DNA of 62,093 bases from Aeromicrobium sp. (GCA_025965175.1 JAOPXL010000213.1:1-62093); one strand, 5' to 3'. Positions 25,679-37,332 are shown, numbered from the stretch's first letter. The notes: generated by a model not told the origin, from the sequence alone. Translations and numbers: made by a program.

Positions 25679-28561
25679 TTGATCATCCTCGTCGCTGTGC
25701 ACTTCATTGCGGCGGTGATGGCGCCGTGGTTGGTGGGAGCGCTCCGGAGTCGAGCCTTCCTGGTCCTGGCCGCGATTCCGTTGGTCAGCTTCGGGTGGGC
25801 ACTCAGCCACGTCGCCGGCGTGCAGGACCACCAGGCCCCGGTGGAGGTCGTCCGCTGGGTGCCGAGCCTGGGGGTCGACCTGGCCTTCAGGATGGGGGCG
25901 CTGCAGTGGCTGATGATGTTGATCGTGACCGGTGTCGGGGCACTGGTGCTGGTCTACTGCGCGTGGTACTTCGCCGACGATGACCCCGCGCTCCCGGCCT
26001 TCACCGGCACGTTCATCGCCTTCGCGGGCTCGATGCTCGGTCTCGTCCTCTGTGACGACCTGCTGGTCCTCTACGTCTTCTGGGAGCTGACCACCGTCTT
26101 CTCCTACCTCCTGATCGGCAGCGACCCGGCCAGACGGGCCAGCCGGCAGGCGGCGATGCAGGCGCTGATCGTGACCACGATGGGTGGCCTGGCCATGCTC
26201 GTGGGGGTGCTCCTGCTCGGGCGGGAGGCCGGGACGCTCCGCATCAGCGAGCTGCTCGCGGACCCTCCGAGCGGGCCAGCGACCACCGTGGCGGTGCTGC
26301 TGCTCCTCGTCGGCGCCGTCAGCAAGTCGGCGCTCGTGCCGTTCCACTTCTGGCTACCGGCAGCGATGGCCGCGCCCACACCGGTCAGTGCCTACCTCCA
26401 CGCCGCGTCCATGGTGAAGGCCGGCGTCTATCTCGTCGCACTGCTCGCCCCGGCCTTCGCGGGCACGCCCGGATGGCACGAGGTGGTGCTCGTGCTCGGC
26501 ATCGTCACGACGCTGCTCGGCGGGTGGCGCGCGCTGCGGCAGTACGACGTCAAGCTCCTGCTCGCGTACGGCACCGTGAGCCAGCTCGGGTTCCTGCTCG
26601 TGATCTTCAGTGTCGGCACGCGGGCGGCGGCCCTCGCCGGCCTGGCGATGCTGCTGGCGCACGCCCTGTTCAAGGCGACCCTGTTCCTCGTCGTGGGCAT
26701 CGTCGACCACCAGGCGGGGACCCGCGACCTCCGGGTGCTCTCCGGCGTGGGCCGCAAGAGTCCCGTCCTGTTGGGCGCCGCGCTCGTCGCCGGGGCGTCG
26801 ATGGCCGGGCTTCCCCCGTTGCTGGGCTTCGTCGGCAAGGAGAGCGTTCTGGCGTCCCTGCTGGACGTGGCCCGTGCCGACGACCGTCCCGATCTCTCCC
26901 CGGCCGCTGGGTGGCTGGTGCTGGTCGGCGTCATCATCGGTTCGGTGCTGACCGTCGCCTACACCGTCCGCTTCCTGTGGGGGACGTTCGCCGACAAGCC
27001 GGACGTGCCGGCGACTGGGTTCGCCCCGGCGCCACCCGGCTTCCTCCTCGCGCCGGTCGTCCTGACCGTCTTCACCGTGGTGCTCGGCTTCGCGGGGTCC
27101 GGCCTCACCGACGTGCTCGAGCCGTACGCGAACCAGTTCCCCCCAGGTGCGCACCACGCCGAGCTGGCCCTGTGGCACGGCCTGGAGCTGCCCTTGGCGT
27201 TCTCGGCCCTGGCCGTGATCCTCGGCGTGGTGATCTTCGTGCTCCGCATGGAGTTCGGGCGCGTGCAGGCGGCATTGTCACCGCGATGGACGGCCGACGA
27301 TGCGTACCGGCTCGTCATGCGGACCATCGACCGTCTGGCGGTCGAGACCACGGGTCTGACCCAGCGGGGCTCCGTCGCCGCGTATCTCGCGATCATCCTC
27401 GTGGTCGTGCTGCTCCTGCCCGGCACGGCCGTGCTGACGGCGCTCGACGGCCCGATCGACGTCGTGCTGTGGGACAGCCCGGCCCAGGCCGTGATCGGGC
27501 TCGTCGTCATCCTGGCCGCGCTGTTCGCAGCGCGTTCGCGTCGGCGCCTGCGGGCCGTGATCCTGGTCGGTGTCACGGGCTACGGAACGGCGATGCTGTT
27601 CATCCTGCACGGCGCGCCCGACCTCGCCCTCACCCAGATCCTGGTAGAGACGACCAGCCTCGTGATCTTCGTGCTGGTGCTGCGGCGGCTGCCCGCCTAC
27701 TTCACCGACCGCCCGCTGTCGCCGCGCCGCTACCTGCGGATGGCGCTCGGCGCGGGCGTGGGAATCGCGGTCGGCCTCATCATGCTTGTCACGACCGGAT
27801 CACGCACGGCCACCCCGGTCTCGGCCCCCTACCCGAAGGAGGCCGTCGAGTTCGGCGGCGGCCACAACATCGTCAACGTGATCCTGGTCGATATCAGGGC
27901 TTGGGACACCCTCGGGGAGATCTCGGTCCTGGTCGCGGCTGCGACCGGGGTAGCGAGTCTGCTCTTCCTGGACACCAGGATGTCGGGGATCCGCAGGGTC
28001 TACGACATCCCGTACCCCTCGTCGGTCCAGAAGGTGCCTACCGGTCCCGGGCGACGGGTCTGGTTGCCCGGCCCGCGGACGTTGCCGCCCGATCGCCGGT
28101 CGATCATCTTCGAGGTGGTGGCCCGGCTGCTGTTCCCCATGCTCATCGTGTTCGCTATCTACCTCCTCCTCGCAGGCCACAACAACCCGGGAGGCGGGTT
28201 CGCGGCCGGGATCGTCACCGGCCTGGCGCTGATGGTCCGCTACCTGGCGGGCGGACGCTACGAGCTCGACGAGGCGGCGCCGATCGACGCCGGGGTGCTG
28301 ATGGGCACCGGGTTGTTCATCGCCGCAGCGTCCGGGCTCGCCCCCCTGGCGTTCGGAGGTGCTGTGCTTCAGAGCGCGAAGATCGACCTGGCCGTGCCCC
28401 TGCTTGGCGACCTGCACCTGGTCACGTCCACCGGCTTTGACATCGGGGTCTACCTCGTCGTCGTCGGGCTAGTGCTCGACCTGCTGCGTGCCCTCGGCTC
28501 CCGGATCGATCGCCAGATCCTGCGCGAGGAGCGCGCAGCCGAGCAGGGAGTGGGTTTGTGA
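25679..28561 (+). CDS. mrpA: Mrp Na+(K+)/H+ antiporter subunit A, with MrpB domain fused
   Basis: This 960-aa membrane protein has an N-terminal NuoL-like proton-channel domain (LLVLYVFWELTTVFSYLLIG; KSALVPFHFWLPAAM; LPPLLGFVGKE). An MrpA C-terminal part follows, and from about residue 790 an MnhB-type domain (RLLFPMLIVFAIYLLLAGHN; NPGGGFAAG). The fusion of A and B subunits in one chain is usual in actinobacteria and explains why no mrpB follows. The complex exchanges cytoplasmic Na+ or K+ for external H+ in pH and salt homeostasis. The TTG start (25679) is preceded by GAGGGG; no better start exists. Confidence 0.93.
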   Translation: MIILVAVHFIAAVMAPWLVGALRSRAFLVLAAIPLVSFGWALSHVAGVQDHQAPVEVVRWVPSLGVDLAFRMGALQWLMMLIVTGVGALVLVYCAWYFADDDPALPAFTGTFIAFAGSMLGLVLCDDLLVLYVFWELTTVFSYLLIGSDPARRASRQAAMQALIVTTMGGLAMLVGVLLLGREAGTLRISELLADPPSGPATTVAVLLLLVGAVSKSALVPFHFWLPAAMAAPTPVSAYLHAASMVKAGVYLVALLAPAFAGTPGWHEVVLVLGIVTTLLGGWRALRQYDVKLLLAYGTVSQLGFLLVIFSVGTRAAALAGLAMLLAHALFKATLFLVVGIVDHQAGTRDLRVLSGVGRKSPVLLGAALVAGASMAGLPPLLGFVGKESVLASLLDVARADDRPDLSPAAGWLVLVGVIIGSVLTVAYTVRFLWGTFADKPDVPATGFAPAPPGFLLAPVVLTVFTVVLGFAGSGLTDVLEPYANQFPPGAHHAELALWHGLELPLAFSALAVILGVVIFVLRMEFGRVQAALSPRWTADDAYRLVMRTIDRLAVETTGLTQRGSVAAYLAIILVVVLLLPGTAVLTALDGPIDVVLWDSPAQAVIGLVVILAALFAARSRRRLRAVILVGVTGYGTAMLFILHGAPDLALTQILVETTSLVIFVLVLRRLPAYFTDRPLSPRRYLRMALGAGVGIAVGLIMLVTTGSRTATPVSAPYPKEAVEFGGGHNIVNVILVDIRAWDTLGEISVLVAAATGVASLLFLDTRMSGIRRVYDIPYPSSVQKVPTGPGRRVWLPGPRTLPPDRRSIIFEVVARLLFPMLIVFAIYLLLAGHNNPGGGFAAGIVTGLALMVRYLAGGRYELDEAAPIDAGVLMGTGLFIAAASGLAPLAFGGAVLQSAKIDLAVPLLGDLHLVTSTGFDIGVYLVVVGLVLDLLRALGSRIDRQILREERAAEQGVGL

Positions 28562-28992
28562 GCACGAACGTGAGCCTGATCGTGACGGCGTCCGCGCTGA
28601 TCGGATGCGGCGTCTACCTGATCCTCGAACGCAGCCTGACCAGGGTGCTGGCCGGCCTGCTCATCATGGGCAACGGGGTCAACATCTTGTTCCTCATCGC
28701 CGGGGGACGCGCCGGCAAGGCCCCCATCGAGGGGACCGCTGACGCGGCCGACATGTCCGACCCGCTGCCCCAGGCGCTGGTCCTCACCGCGATCGTCATC
28801 GCGCTCGCGACGACCGCATTCCTGCTCGCCATGGCACACCGCAGCTGGCAGCTGAACGGCAACGACGACGTGCAGGACGACGTCGAGGACGCCTCGATCC
28901 GTCGTCTGGCCGCCGCCGACGAAGCCTCCGACAGCCACGACCTGGCCACCGGCGGCGATGACGACGAGGTCCTCACGGAGGAGGGCGCATGA
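28558..28992 (+). CDS. mrpC: Mrp antiporter subunit C (NuoK-like)
   Basis: This 144-aa protein has three membrane helices and the NuoK/MnhC motifs GVYLILERSLTRVLAGLLIMGNGVN (shown in part) and DPLPQALVLTAIVIALA (about 62-78). A longer acidic C-terminal tail than usual (DDVQDDVEDA ... DDDEV) follows. The GTG overlaps the mrpA stop and the mrpD ATG overlaps its stop, so the operon is tightly coupled. Confidence 0.93.
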   Translation: MSTNVSLIVTASALIGCGVYLILERSLTRVLAGLLIMGNGVNILFLIAGGRAGKAPIEGTADAADMSDPLPQALVLTAIVIALATTAFLLAMAHRSWQLNGNDDVQDDVEDASIRRLAAADEASDSHDLATGGDDDEVLTEEGA

Positions 28993-30683
28993 ACTACCTG
29001 GTTCCTCTCCCTGTGATCCTGCCGCTCTTCGGGGCAGGCGCCACCTTGATGCTGTCGCGCCGGCCCAGGGCCCAGCGGGTGGTCAGCCTGTCGGTGCTCC
29101 TGGCCGTGGTCGTGATCGCCGCGGCACTCCTCGTCCGGGCCGATCGCCTCGGCCCGCAAGTCGCTTGGATCGGTGCCTGGACGCCGCCCCTGGGCATCAG
29201 TCTCGTGGCGGACCGCCTGTCCGCGCTGATGCTCCTGGTCTCGGCCGTCGTCACGCTGGTCGTGCTGGCCTACTCGATCGGGCAGGGGATGACGGGGGAT
29301 GAGAGCGAGGCCCCCGTCTCGATCTATCACCCGACGTTCCTGGTCCTGGTGGCCGGCGTCTCCAACGCGTTCCTCGCCGGGGACCTGTTCAATCTCTTCG
29401 TCAGCTTCGAAATGCTGCTGTTCGCCAGCTACGTGCTGCTGACCCTGGGCGGGACGGCGACCCGGATCCGCGCCGGGACGATCTATGTCGTCGTCAACAT
29501 GCTGTCGTCGGCGTTGTTCCTGATCTCCATCGCGGCGGTGTACGCCGCCACGGGCAGCCTGAACCTCGCGCAGCTCGCGCAGCGCATCCAGGACCTGCCC
29601 GACTCCGTGAGCCTGACGCTGCAGATGCTGCTGCTCGTGACGTTCTCGGTCAAGGCGGCCGTGTTCCCGCTCTCGTTGTGGCTCCCGGACAGCTATCCGA
29701 CGGCACCGGCGCCGGTGACCGCTGTGTTCGCGGGACTGTTGACCAAGGTGGGTGTCTACGCGGTCCTGCGGGTGCAGACGCTCCTGTTCCCGGACAGCCC
29801 CCTCTCGAACCTGCTGATGTGGGCGGCCCTCGTCACGATGGTGATCGGCATCCTCGGCGCCATCGCACAGTCCGACATCAAGCGCATGCTCTCGTTCACC
29901 CTCGTCAGCCACATCGGCTACATGATCTTCGGCATCGGCCTGGCGACGGAGGCGGGGATCTCCGGCGCGGTGTTCTACGTGGCGCACCACATCACGATCC
30001 AGACCGCACTGTTCCTGGTCGTGGGCCTCATCGAGCGTCGCGCCGGCAGCACGTCATTGCTCCGGCTCGGAGGTCTGACCAGGCTCGCCCCGGTCCTGGC
30101 CATCCTGTTCTTCGTGCCCGCCATGAACCTCGCCGGCATCCCGCCCATGTCCGGGTTCGTGGGCAAGGTGGGCCTCCTGCAGGCCGGTCTCGACGTCGGC
30201 AGCCCGCTGGCGATCACGCTCGTGATCGGTGGGGTGGCCACGAGCCTGCTGACGCTCTACGCCGTGGCCAAGACCTGGGCGATCGCGTTCTGGCGCACGC
30301 CCGAGCAGGCGCACGAGACCGCCCTAGCGCTCCCCGGGCCGGGCGAGGAGGCGGACCTGGAGCATCCGACCGTGCCGATGGTCCGACACCGCGGCCACGT
30401 GCACGCCGGCGGCACGGCGTACGCCGCCGCCGACCTGGAGAACGCGCGGTTGGTCCGCGACGACGAGGCGCCCGATCGTGACCTCTACCAGCTCCTGCGG
30501 GACGGGGAGCTACCCGATCGGCTGCCCCGCTCGATGGTGCTGCCCGCTGCAGCGCTGGTCGGCTTCAGCCTGGTGTTCACCCTCGTCGCCGGTCCCATGT
30601 TCGACTACACCGACCGCACCGCTGCGGATCTGGTGCAGCGGACCCCCTACCTCCAGGCAGTCCTCGGCGGGAGCGTTCGATGA
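28989..30683 (+). CDS. mrpD: Mrp antiporter subunit D (NuoN/NuoL-like)
   Basis: This 564-aa protein has about 14 membrane helices with the antiporter-type proton-channel motifs (FVSFEMLLFASYVLLTLGG; KAAVFPLSLWLPDSYP; PPMSGFVGKVGLL). An unusual soluble, charged insertion (about 445-515, rich in Glu/Asp/His) precedes the last helix. It forms a proton pathway in the Mrp complex. ATGA overlaps on both sides. Confidence 0.93.
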   Translation: MNYLVPLPVILPLFGAGATLMLSRRPRAQRVVSLSVLLAVVVIAAALLVRADRLGPQVAWIGAWTPPLGISLVADRLSALMLLVSAVVTLVVLAYSIGQGMTGDESEAPVSIYHPTFLVLVAGVSNAFLAGDLFNLFVSFEMLLFASYVLLTLGGTATRIRAGTIYVVVNMLSSALFLISIAAVYAATGSLNLAQLAQRIQDLPDSVSLTLQMLLLVTFSVKAAVFPLSLWLPDSYPTAPAPVTAVFAGLLTKVGVYAVLRVQTLLFPDSPLSNLLMWAALVTMVIGILGAIAQSDIKRMLSFTLVSHIGYMIFGIGLATEAGISGAVFYVAHHITIQTALFLVVGLIERRAGSTSLLRLGGLTRLAPVLAILFFVPAMNLAGIPPMSGFVGKVGLLQAGLDVGSPLAITLVIGGVATSLLTLYAVAKTWAIAFWRTPEQAHETALALPGPGEEADLEHPTVPMVRHRGHVHAGGTAYAAADLENARLVRDDEAPDRDLYQLLRDGELPDRLPRSMVLPAAALVGFSLVFTLVAGPMFDYTDRTAADLVQRTPYLQAVLGGSVR

Positions 30684-31273
30684 GCCCCCAGCTGAAGACA
30701 CGCCGGGACGGTCAGGTCCGTCCGGCGCGCTACCGGTCCTTGCAGATGCCGGTCCTGCTGTGGCTCACCATGGTCTGGGTCGCGCTCTGGGGGGACATCT
30801 CGGTCACGACCGTGCTCGGGGGGTTCGTCGTCGCCGTCATCGCCTGCCTGGTGTTCCCCCTTCCCCCGTTGCGGATCGACGCCTGGGTCCGACCGTTGCC
30901 GTTGCTGTGCCTCGTGACGCGCTTCGCCGTCGACATCGTCGTGTCGAGCGTGCAGGTGGCGTGGGTCGTGCTCCGGCCGCGCCGACCGTTGCGAAACGCG
31001 GTCGTCGAGGTGAATCTCCGGACCCCCTCGGACATCGTCATGACCGTCGTCGCCGAGATGACCTGCCTCATCCCGGGAAGCCTCGTGATCGAGGCACGCC
31101 GCTCGACGCACACGCTGTTCCTGCACGTGCTCGACGTCGGTGACCAGGCTGGAGTGGAACGCTTCCGGCAAGGAGTGCTGGACCAGGAGGCCCGACTGGT
31201 CCGTGCGCTCGGGCGCCACGTCGAGCACCTCGACGACCCTGCATCCACCCCGACGGCAGGGGAGTTTCGATGA
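30680..31273 (+). CDS. mrpE: Mrp antiporter subunit E
   Basis: This 197-aa protein has two to three N-terminal membrane helices and the MnhE motif LRTPSDIVMTVVAEMTCLIP (about 115-134) before a soluble C-terminal domain. It is a complex-assembly and activity subunit. It overlaps mrpD and mrpF by ATGA junctions. Family is clear. Confidence 0.9.
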   Translation: MSPQLKTRRDGQVRPARYRSLQMPVLLWLTMVWVALWGDISVTTVLGGFVVAVIACLVFPLPPLRIDAWVRPLPLLCLVTRFAVDIVVSSVQVAWVVLRPRRPLRNAVVEVNLRTPSDIVMTVVAEMTCLIPGSLVIEARRSTHTLFLHVLDVGDQAGVERFRQGVLDQEARLVRALGRHVEHLDDPASTPTAGEFR

Positions 31274-31548
31274 CGATCGCGCTCCTCGTCGCCACAGCGA
31301 TGCTCTCGATCGGCGCTGTCTGCTCCGTGGCCCGGATGACCATGGGGCCGACGGTGCTCGACCGTGCCGTTGCGCTGGACGTGCTCGTCGCCCTGGGCGT
31401 CTGCGCACTGGCGATCGAGGCAGCACACAGCCGTCACACCTTCACCCTGCCCATCCTGCTGGTGCTGACCCTGCTCGGATTCGTCGGGTCGGTCAGCGTC
31501 GCGCGTTTCACGCAGGGCAGCGACGACATCGACGAGGATCGCCCATGA
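31270..31548 (+). CDS. mrpF: Mrp antiporter subunit F
   Basis: This 92-aa protein has three membrane helices and the MnhF core RMTMGPTVLDRAVALDVL (about 22-39). It is a small subunit near the ion pathway in known Mrp structures. ATGA overlaps with mrpE and mrpG. Confidence 0.92.
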   Translation: MTIALLVATAMLSIGAVCSVARMTMGPTVLDRAVALDVLVALGVCALAIEAAHSRHTFTLPILLVLTLLGFVGSVSVARFTQGSDDIDEDRP

Positions 31549-31913
31549 CCTGGTCCGAGACAGCTGACGTGATCGCCGCGGTGTGCTTCGTCCTGGGTGC
31601 GCTGCTGGGTCTGATCGCCGCGATCGGCGTCCTCAGGCTGCCCGACCTGCTCAGTCGGATGCACGCCGCCACGAAGCCCCAGGTGCTGGGAACGCTCCTC
31701 GTCCTCATCGGGCTGGGCCTTCGCCTCCGCGATCCCGGGACGATCGGGATCCTCGTGCTCATCGCTCTGGCCCAGATGTTGACCACGCCGGTCGCCAACC
31801 ACATGGTCGGCCGCGCGTCGTTCCGGGCCGGCCAGGTGCGCGGGGACCACCTCGTCGTCAACGACCTCGAGGACGGGATCGACGGTCACGGGGAGTCCCG
31901 CGGGGCGCCCTGA
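31545..31913 (+). CDS. mrpG: Mrp antiporter subunit G
   Basis: This 122-aa protein has three membrane helices and the MnhG signature IGVLRLPDLLSRMHAATKPQ (about 27-46), ending in a polar tail. It is the last gene of the mrpA(B)CDEFG operon. The ATG at 31545 overlaps the mrpF stop; the longer open frame upstream is not coding. Confidence 0.92.
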   Translation: MTWSETADVIAAVCFVLGALLGLIAAIGVLRLPDLLSRMHAATKPQVLGTLLVLIGLGLRLRDPGTIGILVLIALAQMLTTPVANHMVGRASFRAGQVRGDHLVVNDLEDGIDGHGESRGAP

Positions 31914-31991
31914 CCCCGGTCGTCAGGACGCTCCAGCTCTGGGCAGAGCACGGTCTTCCGGCACCCGCTGTGACGGATGTACGGTCGCGAG

Positions 31992-32699
31992 ATGACGTCA
32001 CACCTCGACAGCCTGACGATCGACGCCAAGGATCCGGAACGGGTCGCGCGCTTCTGGGCCGGTGTCCTGCACCGGGAGGTCGCCGATGACGGCGTGACGC
32101 TGCCGCCGGGGGACACCGGGTTCGCGATCTGCTTCATCCCGACGGACGAGCCCCGGACCGGGCCGAACCAGATGCACTTCGACCTGACGAGCTCGTCGCT
32201 GGAGGACCAGCAGGCGACGGTTGCCCGGGCGCTCGAGCTCGGTGGCTCTCACCTTGACATCGGTCAGCTCCCCGGGGAGGAGCACGTCGTGCTCGCCGAT
32301 CCGGAGGGCAACGAGTTCTGCGTCATCGAGCCGGGCAACGGCTTCCTCGCCGGCACGGGGGTCATCGGGGCGCTGTCGAGCGACGGCTCGCAGGCCGTCG
32401 GCTACTTCTGGAGCCAGGCCATGGGCTGGCCCCTGGTCTGGGACCAGGACGAGGAGACCGCGATCCAGTCACCGGACGGTGGCACGAAGATCGCCTGGGG
32501 CGGTCCGCCGGTTCGTCCCAAGACCGGCAAGAACCGGCTCCACCTCGACCTGACCCCGGCCGGCGGTGACCAGGCGGCGGAGGTCGAGCGCCTCGTCTCG
32601 CTCGGCGCGACCCGGGTCGACATCGGGCAGGGAGACGTCGACTGGGTCGTCATGGCTGATCCCGACGGCAACGAGTTCTGCGTGCTCCGGCCGCGCTGA
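31992..32699 (+). CDS. Two-domain VOC (glyoxalase/bleomycin resistance-like) protein
   Basis: This 235-aa protein has two tandem VOC modules, each ending with the same motif (VLADPEGNEFCVIEP and VMADPDGNEFCVLRP), so the gene arose by duplication. VOC modules bind a metal and small molecules; this 'glyoxalase-like' type is common in actinobacteria and its substrates are unknown. ATG 31992 follows a -10-like TACGGT (31980-31985), so it is likely leaderless and independent of mrp. Confidence 0.8.
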   Translation: MTSHLDSLTIDAKDPERVARFWAGVLHREVADDGVTLPPGDTGFAICFIPTDEPRTGPNQMHFDLTSSSLEDQQATVARALELGGSHLDIGQLPGEEHVVLADPEGNEFCVIEPGNGFLAGTGVIGALSSDGSQAVGYFWSQAMGWPLVWDQDEETAIQSPDGGTKIAWGGPPVRPKTGKNRLHLDLTPAGGDQAAEVERLVSLGATRVDIGQGDVDWVVMADPDGNEFCVLRPR

Positions 32700-32713
32700 G
32701 CTGCCTTCAACGG

Positions 32714-32754
32714 ACGAGAGCCCCCACCGACCCGGCGTCGGCGAGGGCTCTCGT
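32714..32754. terminator. Bidirectional hairpin terminator
   Basis: ACGAGAGCCC (32714-32723) pairs perfectly with GGGCTCTCGT (32745-32754) between the convergent VOC gene and katE. There is no long T-run. Confidence 0.65.
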
Positions 32755-32765
32755 TGATCGGCGTG

Positions 32766-35057
<2,292 letters not shown>

Positions 35058-35153
35058 GGTGCCCCCTTGGTGGTGCCGCGATCTGCGGACGTCGCACGTA
35101 CCCGAAGGGCCACTTCGACAAACGACTATTGCGGGGCGCTGCGGGTTTCCGCG

Positions 35154-35183
35154 GATCACCGCATGATTTTTCTTGCGGTGATC
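35154..35183. promoter_or_regulatory. 10-bp-arm inverted repeat upstream of katE
   Basis: GATCACCGCA (35154-35163) and TGCGGTGATC (35174-35183) are perfect inverted repeats around a T-rich 10-base spacer (TGATTTTTCT). The position, about 97 bp before the katE start and about 300 bp before the divergent hypothetical gene, fits an operator or activator site. A hairpin terminator facing the empty 300-bp stretch is less likely. Confidence 0.5.
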
Positions 35184-35368
35184 GTCCTTGCGGCCGGGTT
35201 GCGACCCTGCCCATACTCGTCAAGGAACAGAAGATCGGATCACACAGACCTGGAGCAGGCCCCTCCACCGGGCCAGCCCAGACCGACAGGGTTACGCCGA
35301 TGTGACAGGACTCCGCCGCCTGGCTCACGCAGACTGACGACGGCATGTCGCGGACACCTGCCGGCGAT

Positions 35369-35430
35369 GGAACCCCCACGAGGGTTCCTCGCGGTGGCGT
35401 ACCGGCCTCGAGTGACGAGGCCGGTACGCC
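35369..35430. other. Two adjacent strong hairpins before the 35478 gene
   Basis: First hairpin: GGAACCC/GGGTTCC at 35369-35375 and 35382-35388. Second: a 15-bp perfect stem GGCGTACCGGCCTCG (35396-35410) with its complement (35416-35430) and a 5-base loop. They end 48 bases before the ATG at 35478 and lack a T-run. They could be a structured 5' leader, a terminator isolating the gene, or protein sites. The rest of 35058-35477 holds no gene I can support. Confidence 0.5.
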
Positions 35431-35477
35431 GAGCCGCCCTGACGGGAGTGCCGAGCCGTGGCTCAGGGAGGTGGGTT

Positions 35478-35855
35478 ATGTATCCGTCCGACGACGCGCG
35501 CCAGCTCGGCATGCTGCTGCGGATCAGTCGGCGCATCGACATCGTGGGGGACGTCAGCGTCACTGTCGACGATCCCGCCGAGCTGCTCGCCTGGGCCAGC
35601 ATGCTGCCATCCCCGCAGGTCATCGCGTGGCGTGGGCTGGAGTCCGACAAGCGATACGCCCAGGTCAGCGCCGCGCACCACCGCAGCCCCATCCACGGCA
35701 TGGCAACGGCGGTGCTCATGTGCGACGGGCACCGCACGTTCTGGGACAAACTCATGGACGGGGGCGAGATCGAGCCGGGCACCGAGCGGCCGCTCGGGGT
35801 CGAGGACCTCGCGATGGCATGGGAGCAGACCCCGCTCGAGCCCCCGACACGATAA
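35478..35855 (+). CDS. Hypothetical protein, 125 aa
   Basis: The ATG at 35478 is preceded by a textbook ribosome site (GGGAGGTGGG), while the open frame upstream looks non-coding. The protein is soluble and mixed alpha/beta (MYPSDDARQLGMLLRISRRI; SPIHGMATAVLMCDGHRTFW). No signal peptide, membrane helix or metal motif seen; family not recognised. It ends 24 bp before the convergent hemerythrin gene. Confidence 0.65.
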   Translation: MYPSDDARQLGMLLRISRRIDIVGDVSVTVDDPAELLAWASMLPSPQVIAWRGLESDKRYAQVSAAHHRSPIHGMATAVLMCDGHRTFWDKLMDGGEIEPGTERPLGVEDLAMAWEQTPLEPPTR

Positions 35856-35878
35856 CCGCCGGATGCCCGAGCCGAACC

Positions 35879-36379
35879 CTACTTGACGATCGCGTCGACC
35901 GTCTTCTTGAGCGCGCTGGGCTGCGACGGGCGACGGGGAGCGGTCTTCTTGGACTCGATCATCTCGGCGCCGATCTCCTGCAGGGTGTTGCGGCCCAGAC
36001 CCTCCCGGACCTTGGGGAACCAGTCCTGCTCCTCCTCGTCCATGTGGTGCGTGACGTTCTCGATCAGGACGGTCGTCTTGGCGACGAAGCGCTCATGATC
36101 GGGCTTCATGCCCGCCAGCTCGATGACCAGGACGTCGGCGACGTGGTGCTCCTCGTACGACTCGAGGACGTCGTCCTCGAGCTCGGGCAGCAGGTCGCGG
36201 ACCCGGGGATACATGATCTCGTTCTCGATGTACGTGTGGACGGTCAGCAGCTCGATCATCTTGTCGACCAGCTTGCCCTTCGTCTTGTAGGCGTTCTCGC
36301 CGGCGTTCTCGAAGTCGGTGAAGACCTTGCGGATCTCCTGGTGGTCGTTCTTGAGCAGCACGATGGCGTCGGTCGACAT
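35879..36379 (-). CDS. Hemerythrin HHE-domain protein
   Basis: This 166-aa protein has two HHE repeats: LLKNDHQEIRKVF ... HTYIENEIMYPRV (His12, His49, Glu53 region) and the second EEHHVADVLVIEL ... HHMDEEEQDWFPKV. This binds a non-heme diiron centre for O2, NO or ROS sensing or iron storage. A Lys/Pro-rich C-terminal tail follows. ATG 36379 has AGGAGG upstream. It neighbours catalase, cyclase and heme oxygenase, giving the area an oxidative/iron-stress flavour. Confidence 0.9.
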   Translation of the reverse strand: MSTDAIVLLKNDHQEIRKVFTDFENAGENAYKTKGKLVDKMIELLTVHTYIENEIMYPRVRDLLPELEDDVLESYEEHHVADVLVIELAGMKPDHERFVAKTTVLIENVTHHMDEEEQDWFPKVREGLGRNTLQEIGAEMIESKKTAPRRPSQPSALKKTVDAIVK

Positions 36380-36466
36380 GGGTCCTCCTGGAAGCGCGGT
36401 GTGGGCGCTGGGGCTGTACCCCGCGCAACCGGACCGCAACCGTCCCGCGACCGCTACCGTGTTCCC

Positions 36467-37261
36467 GTGTCCGTCCTCGAGATCGCGCTCCTGGCGGTCT
36501 CCGCCGTCCTGGCAGTCCTGCTCGTCGTCACGACGACCCGGTTGCGCATGGCCCGCCGTGACATCGAGGACCTGACCTCCGGCGTCCCCCGGAGGCGGCT
36601 CGTGCCCCGGCCCGAGGACGCGGTCCGCACGGTCGTCGGGACCGCGATGAAGGTCCGCGACCACGGCCTGAGCGGCGCGCTCCGCAGCTCGATCGACGAC
36701 CTCGCCCTGTGGGCCGACGTCGAGCGTCCGGACCTGGCCCGGATGGCATCCGCTGACGGCACCGTGACGATCCTGTTCTCCGACATCGAGCGCTCGACCG
36801 AGCTCAACCACGACCTGGGCGACCAGGGCTGGGTCCGCCTGCTGGGCAAGCACGACCGGATCATCGAGAAGGCGGTCGCCGCTCACTCCGGCCACGTCAT
36901 CAAGACGCAGGGTGACGGCTTCATGGTCGCGTTCGCCGAGGCGTCGGAGGCAGTCGGCGCGGCGTGCGAGGTCCAGCGCAGCCTGGCGCGGGCGCGTCCG
37001 GGGTCCCGGATGTCCGGCGTCAGGGTGCGGTTCGGGGCCCACCGGGGGTCGGCGGTCCACCGCGACGGCGATCTCTTCGGCCGCAACGTGGCCTACGCCG
37101 CCCGGGTCGCCGCACAGGCGGAGGGCGGGGAGGTGCTGGTCAGCGACACGGTCCTCGAGTCCTTGGACGCGGACGACGTCGAGGTGCTCGAGTCGCGGGA
37201 AGCAACACTCAAGGGCGTACCCGGCACCCACGGGCTGCACGTGATCGACTGGCGTCGCTGA
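36467..37261 (+). CDS. Class III adenylate/guanylate cyclase, membrane-anchored
   Basis: This 264-aa protein has one N-terminal membrane helix (ALLAVSAVLAVLLVVTT, about 6-22), a linker, and a class III cyclase domain. Both metal aspartates are visible (ILFSDIERS and TQGDGFMVAF) plus the transition-state region (GRNVAYAARVAAQ). It makes cAMP or cGMP. GTG 36467 lies six bases after TACCGT (36455-36460), a leaderless arrangement. The longer frame upstream is antisense to the hemerythrin gene and rejected. Confidence 0.87.
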   Translation: MSVLEIALLAVSAVLAVLLVVTTTRLRMARRDIEDLTSGVPRRRLVPRPEDAVRTVVGTAMKVRDHGLSGALRSSIDDLALWADVERPDLARMASADGTVTILFSDIERSTELNHDLGDQGWVRLLGKHDRIIEKAVAAHSGHVIKTQGDGFMVAFAEASEAVGAACEVQRSLARARPGSRMSGVRVRFGAHRGSAVHRDGDLFGRNVAYAARVAAQAEGGEVLVSDTVLESLDADDVEVLESREATLKGVPGTHGLHVIDWRR

Positions 37262-37332
37262 CCTCTTGCGGGGGACCGGCTCCCGGTTCGGGACCATGAG
37301 AGCGCGACCAGCACCTGAACGAGGAGTCCCGC

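Noticed and set aside
36467-37261. Long plus-strand cyclase frame starting at 35345
   Set aside because: The upstream 370 codons are antisense to the hemerythrin gene and lack protein-like sequence; the GTG at 36467 with a -10 box six bases upstream is the natural start.
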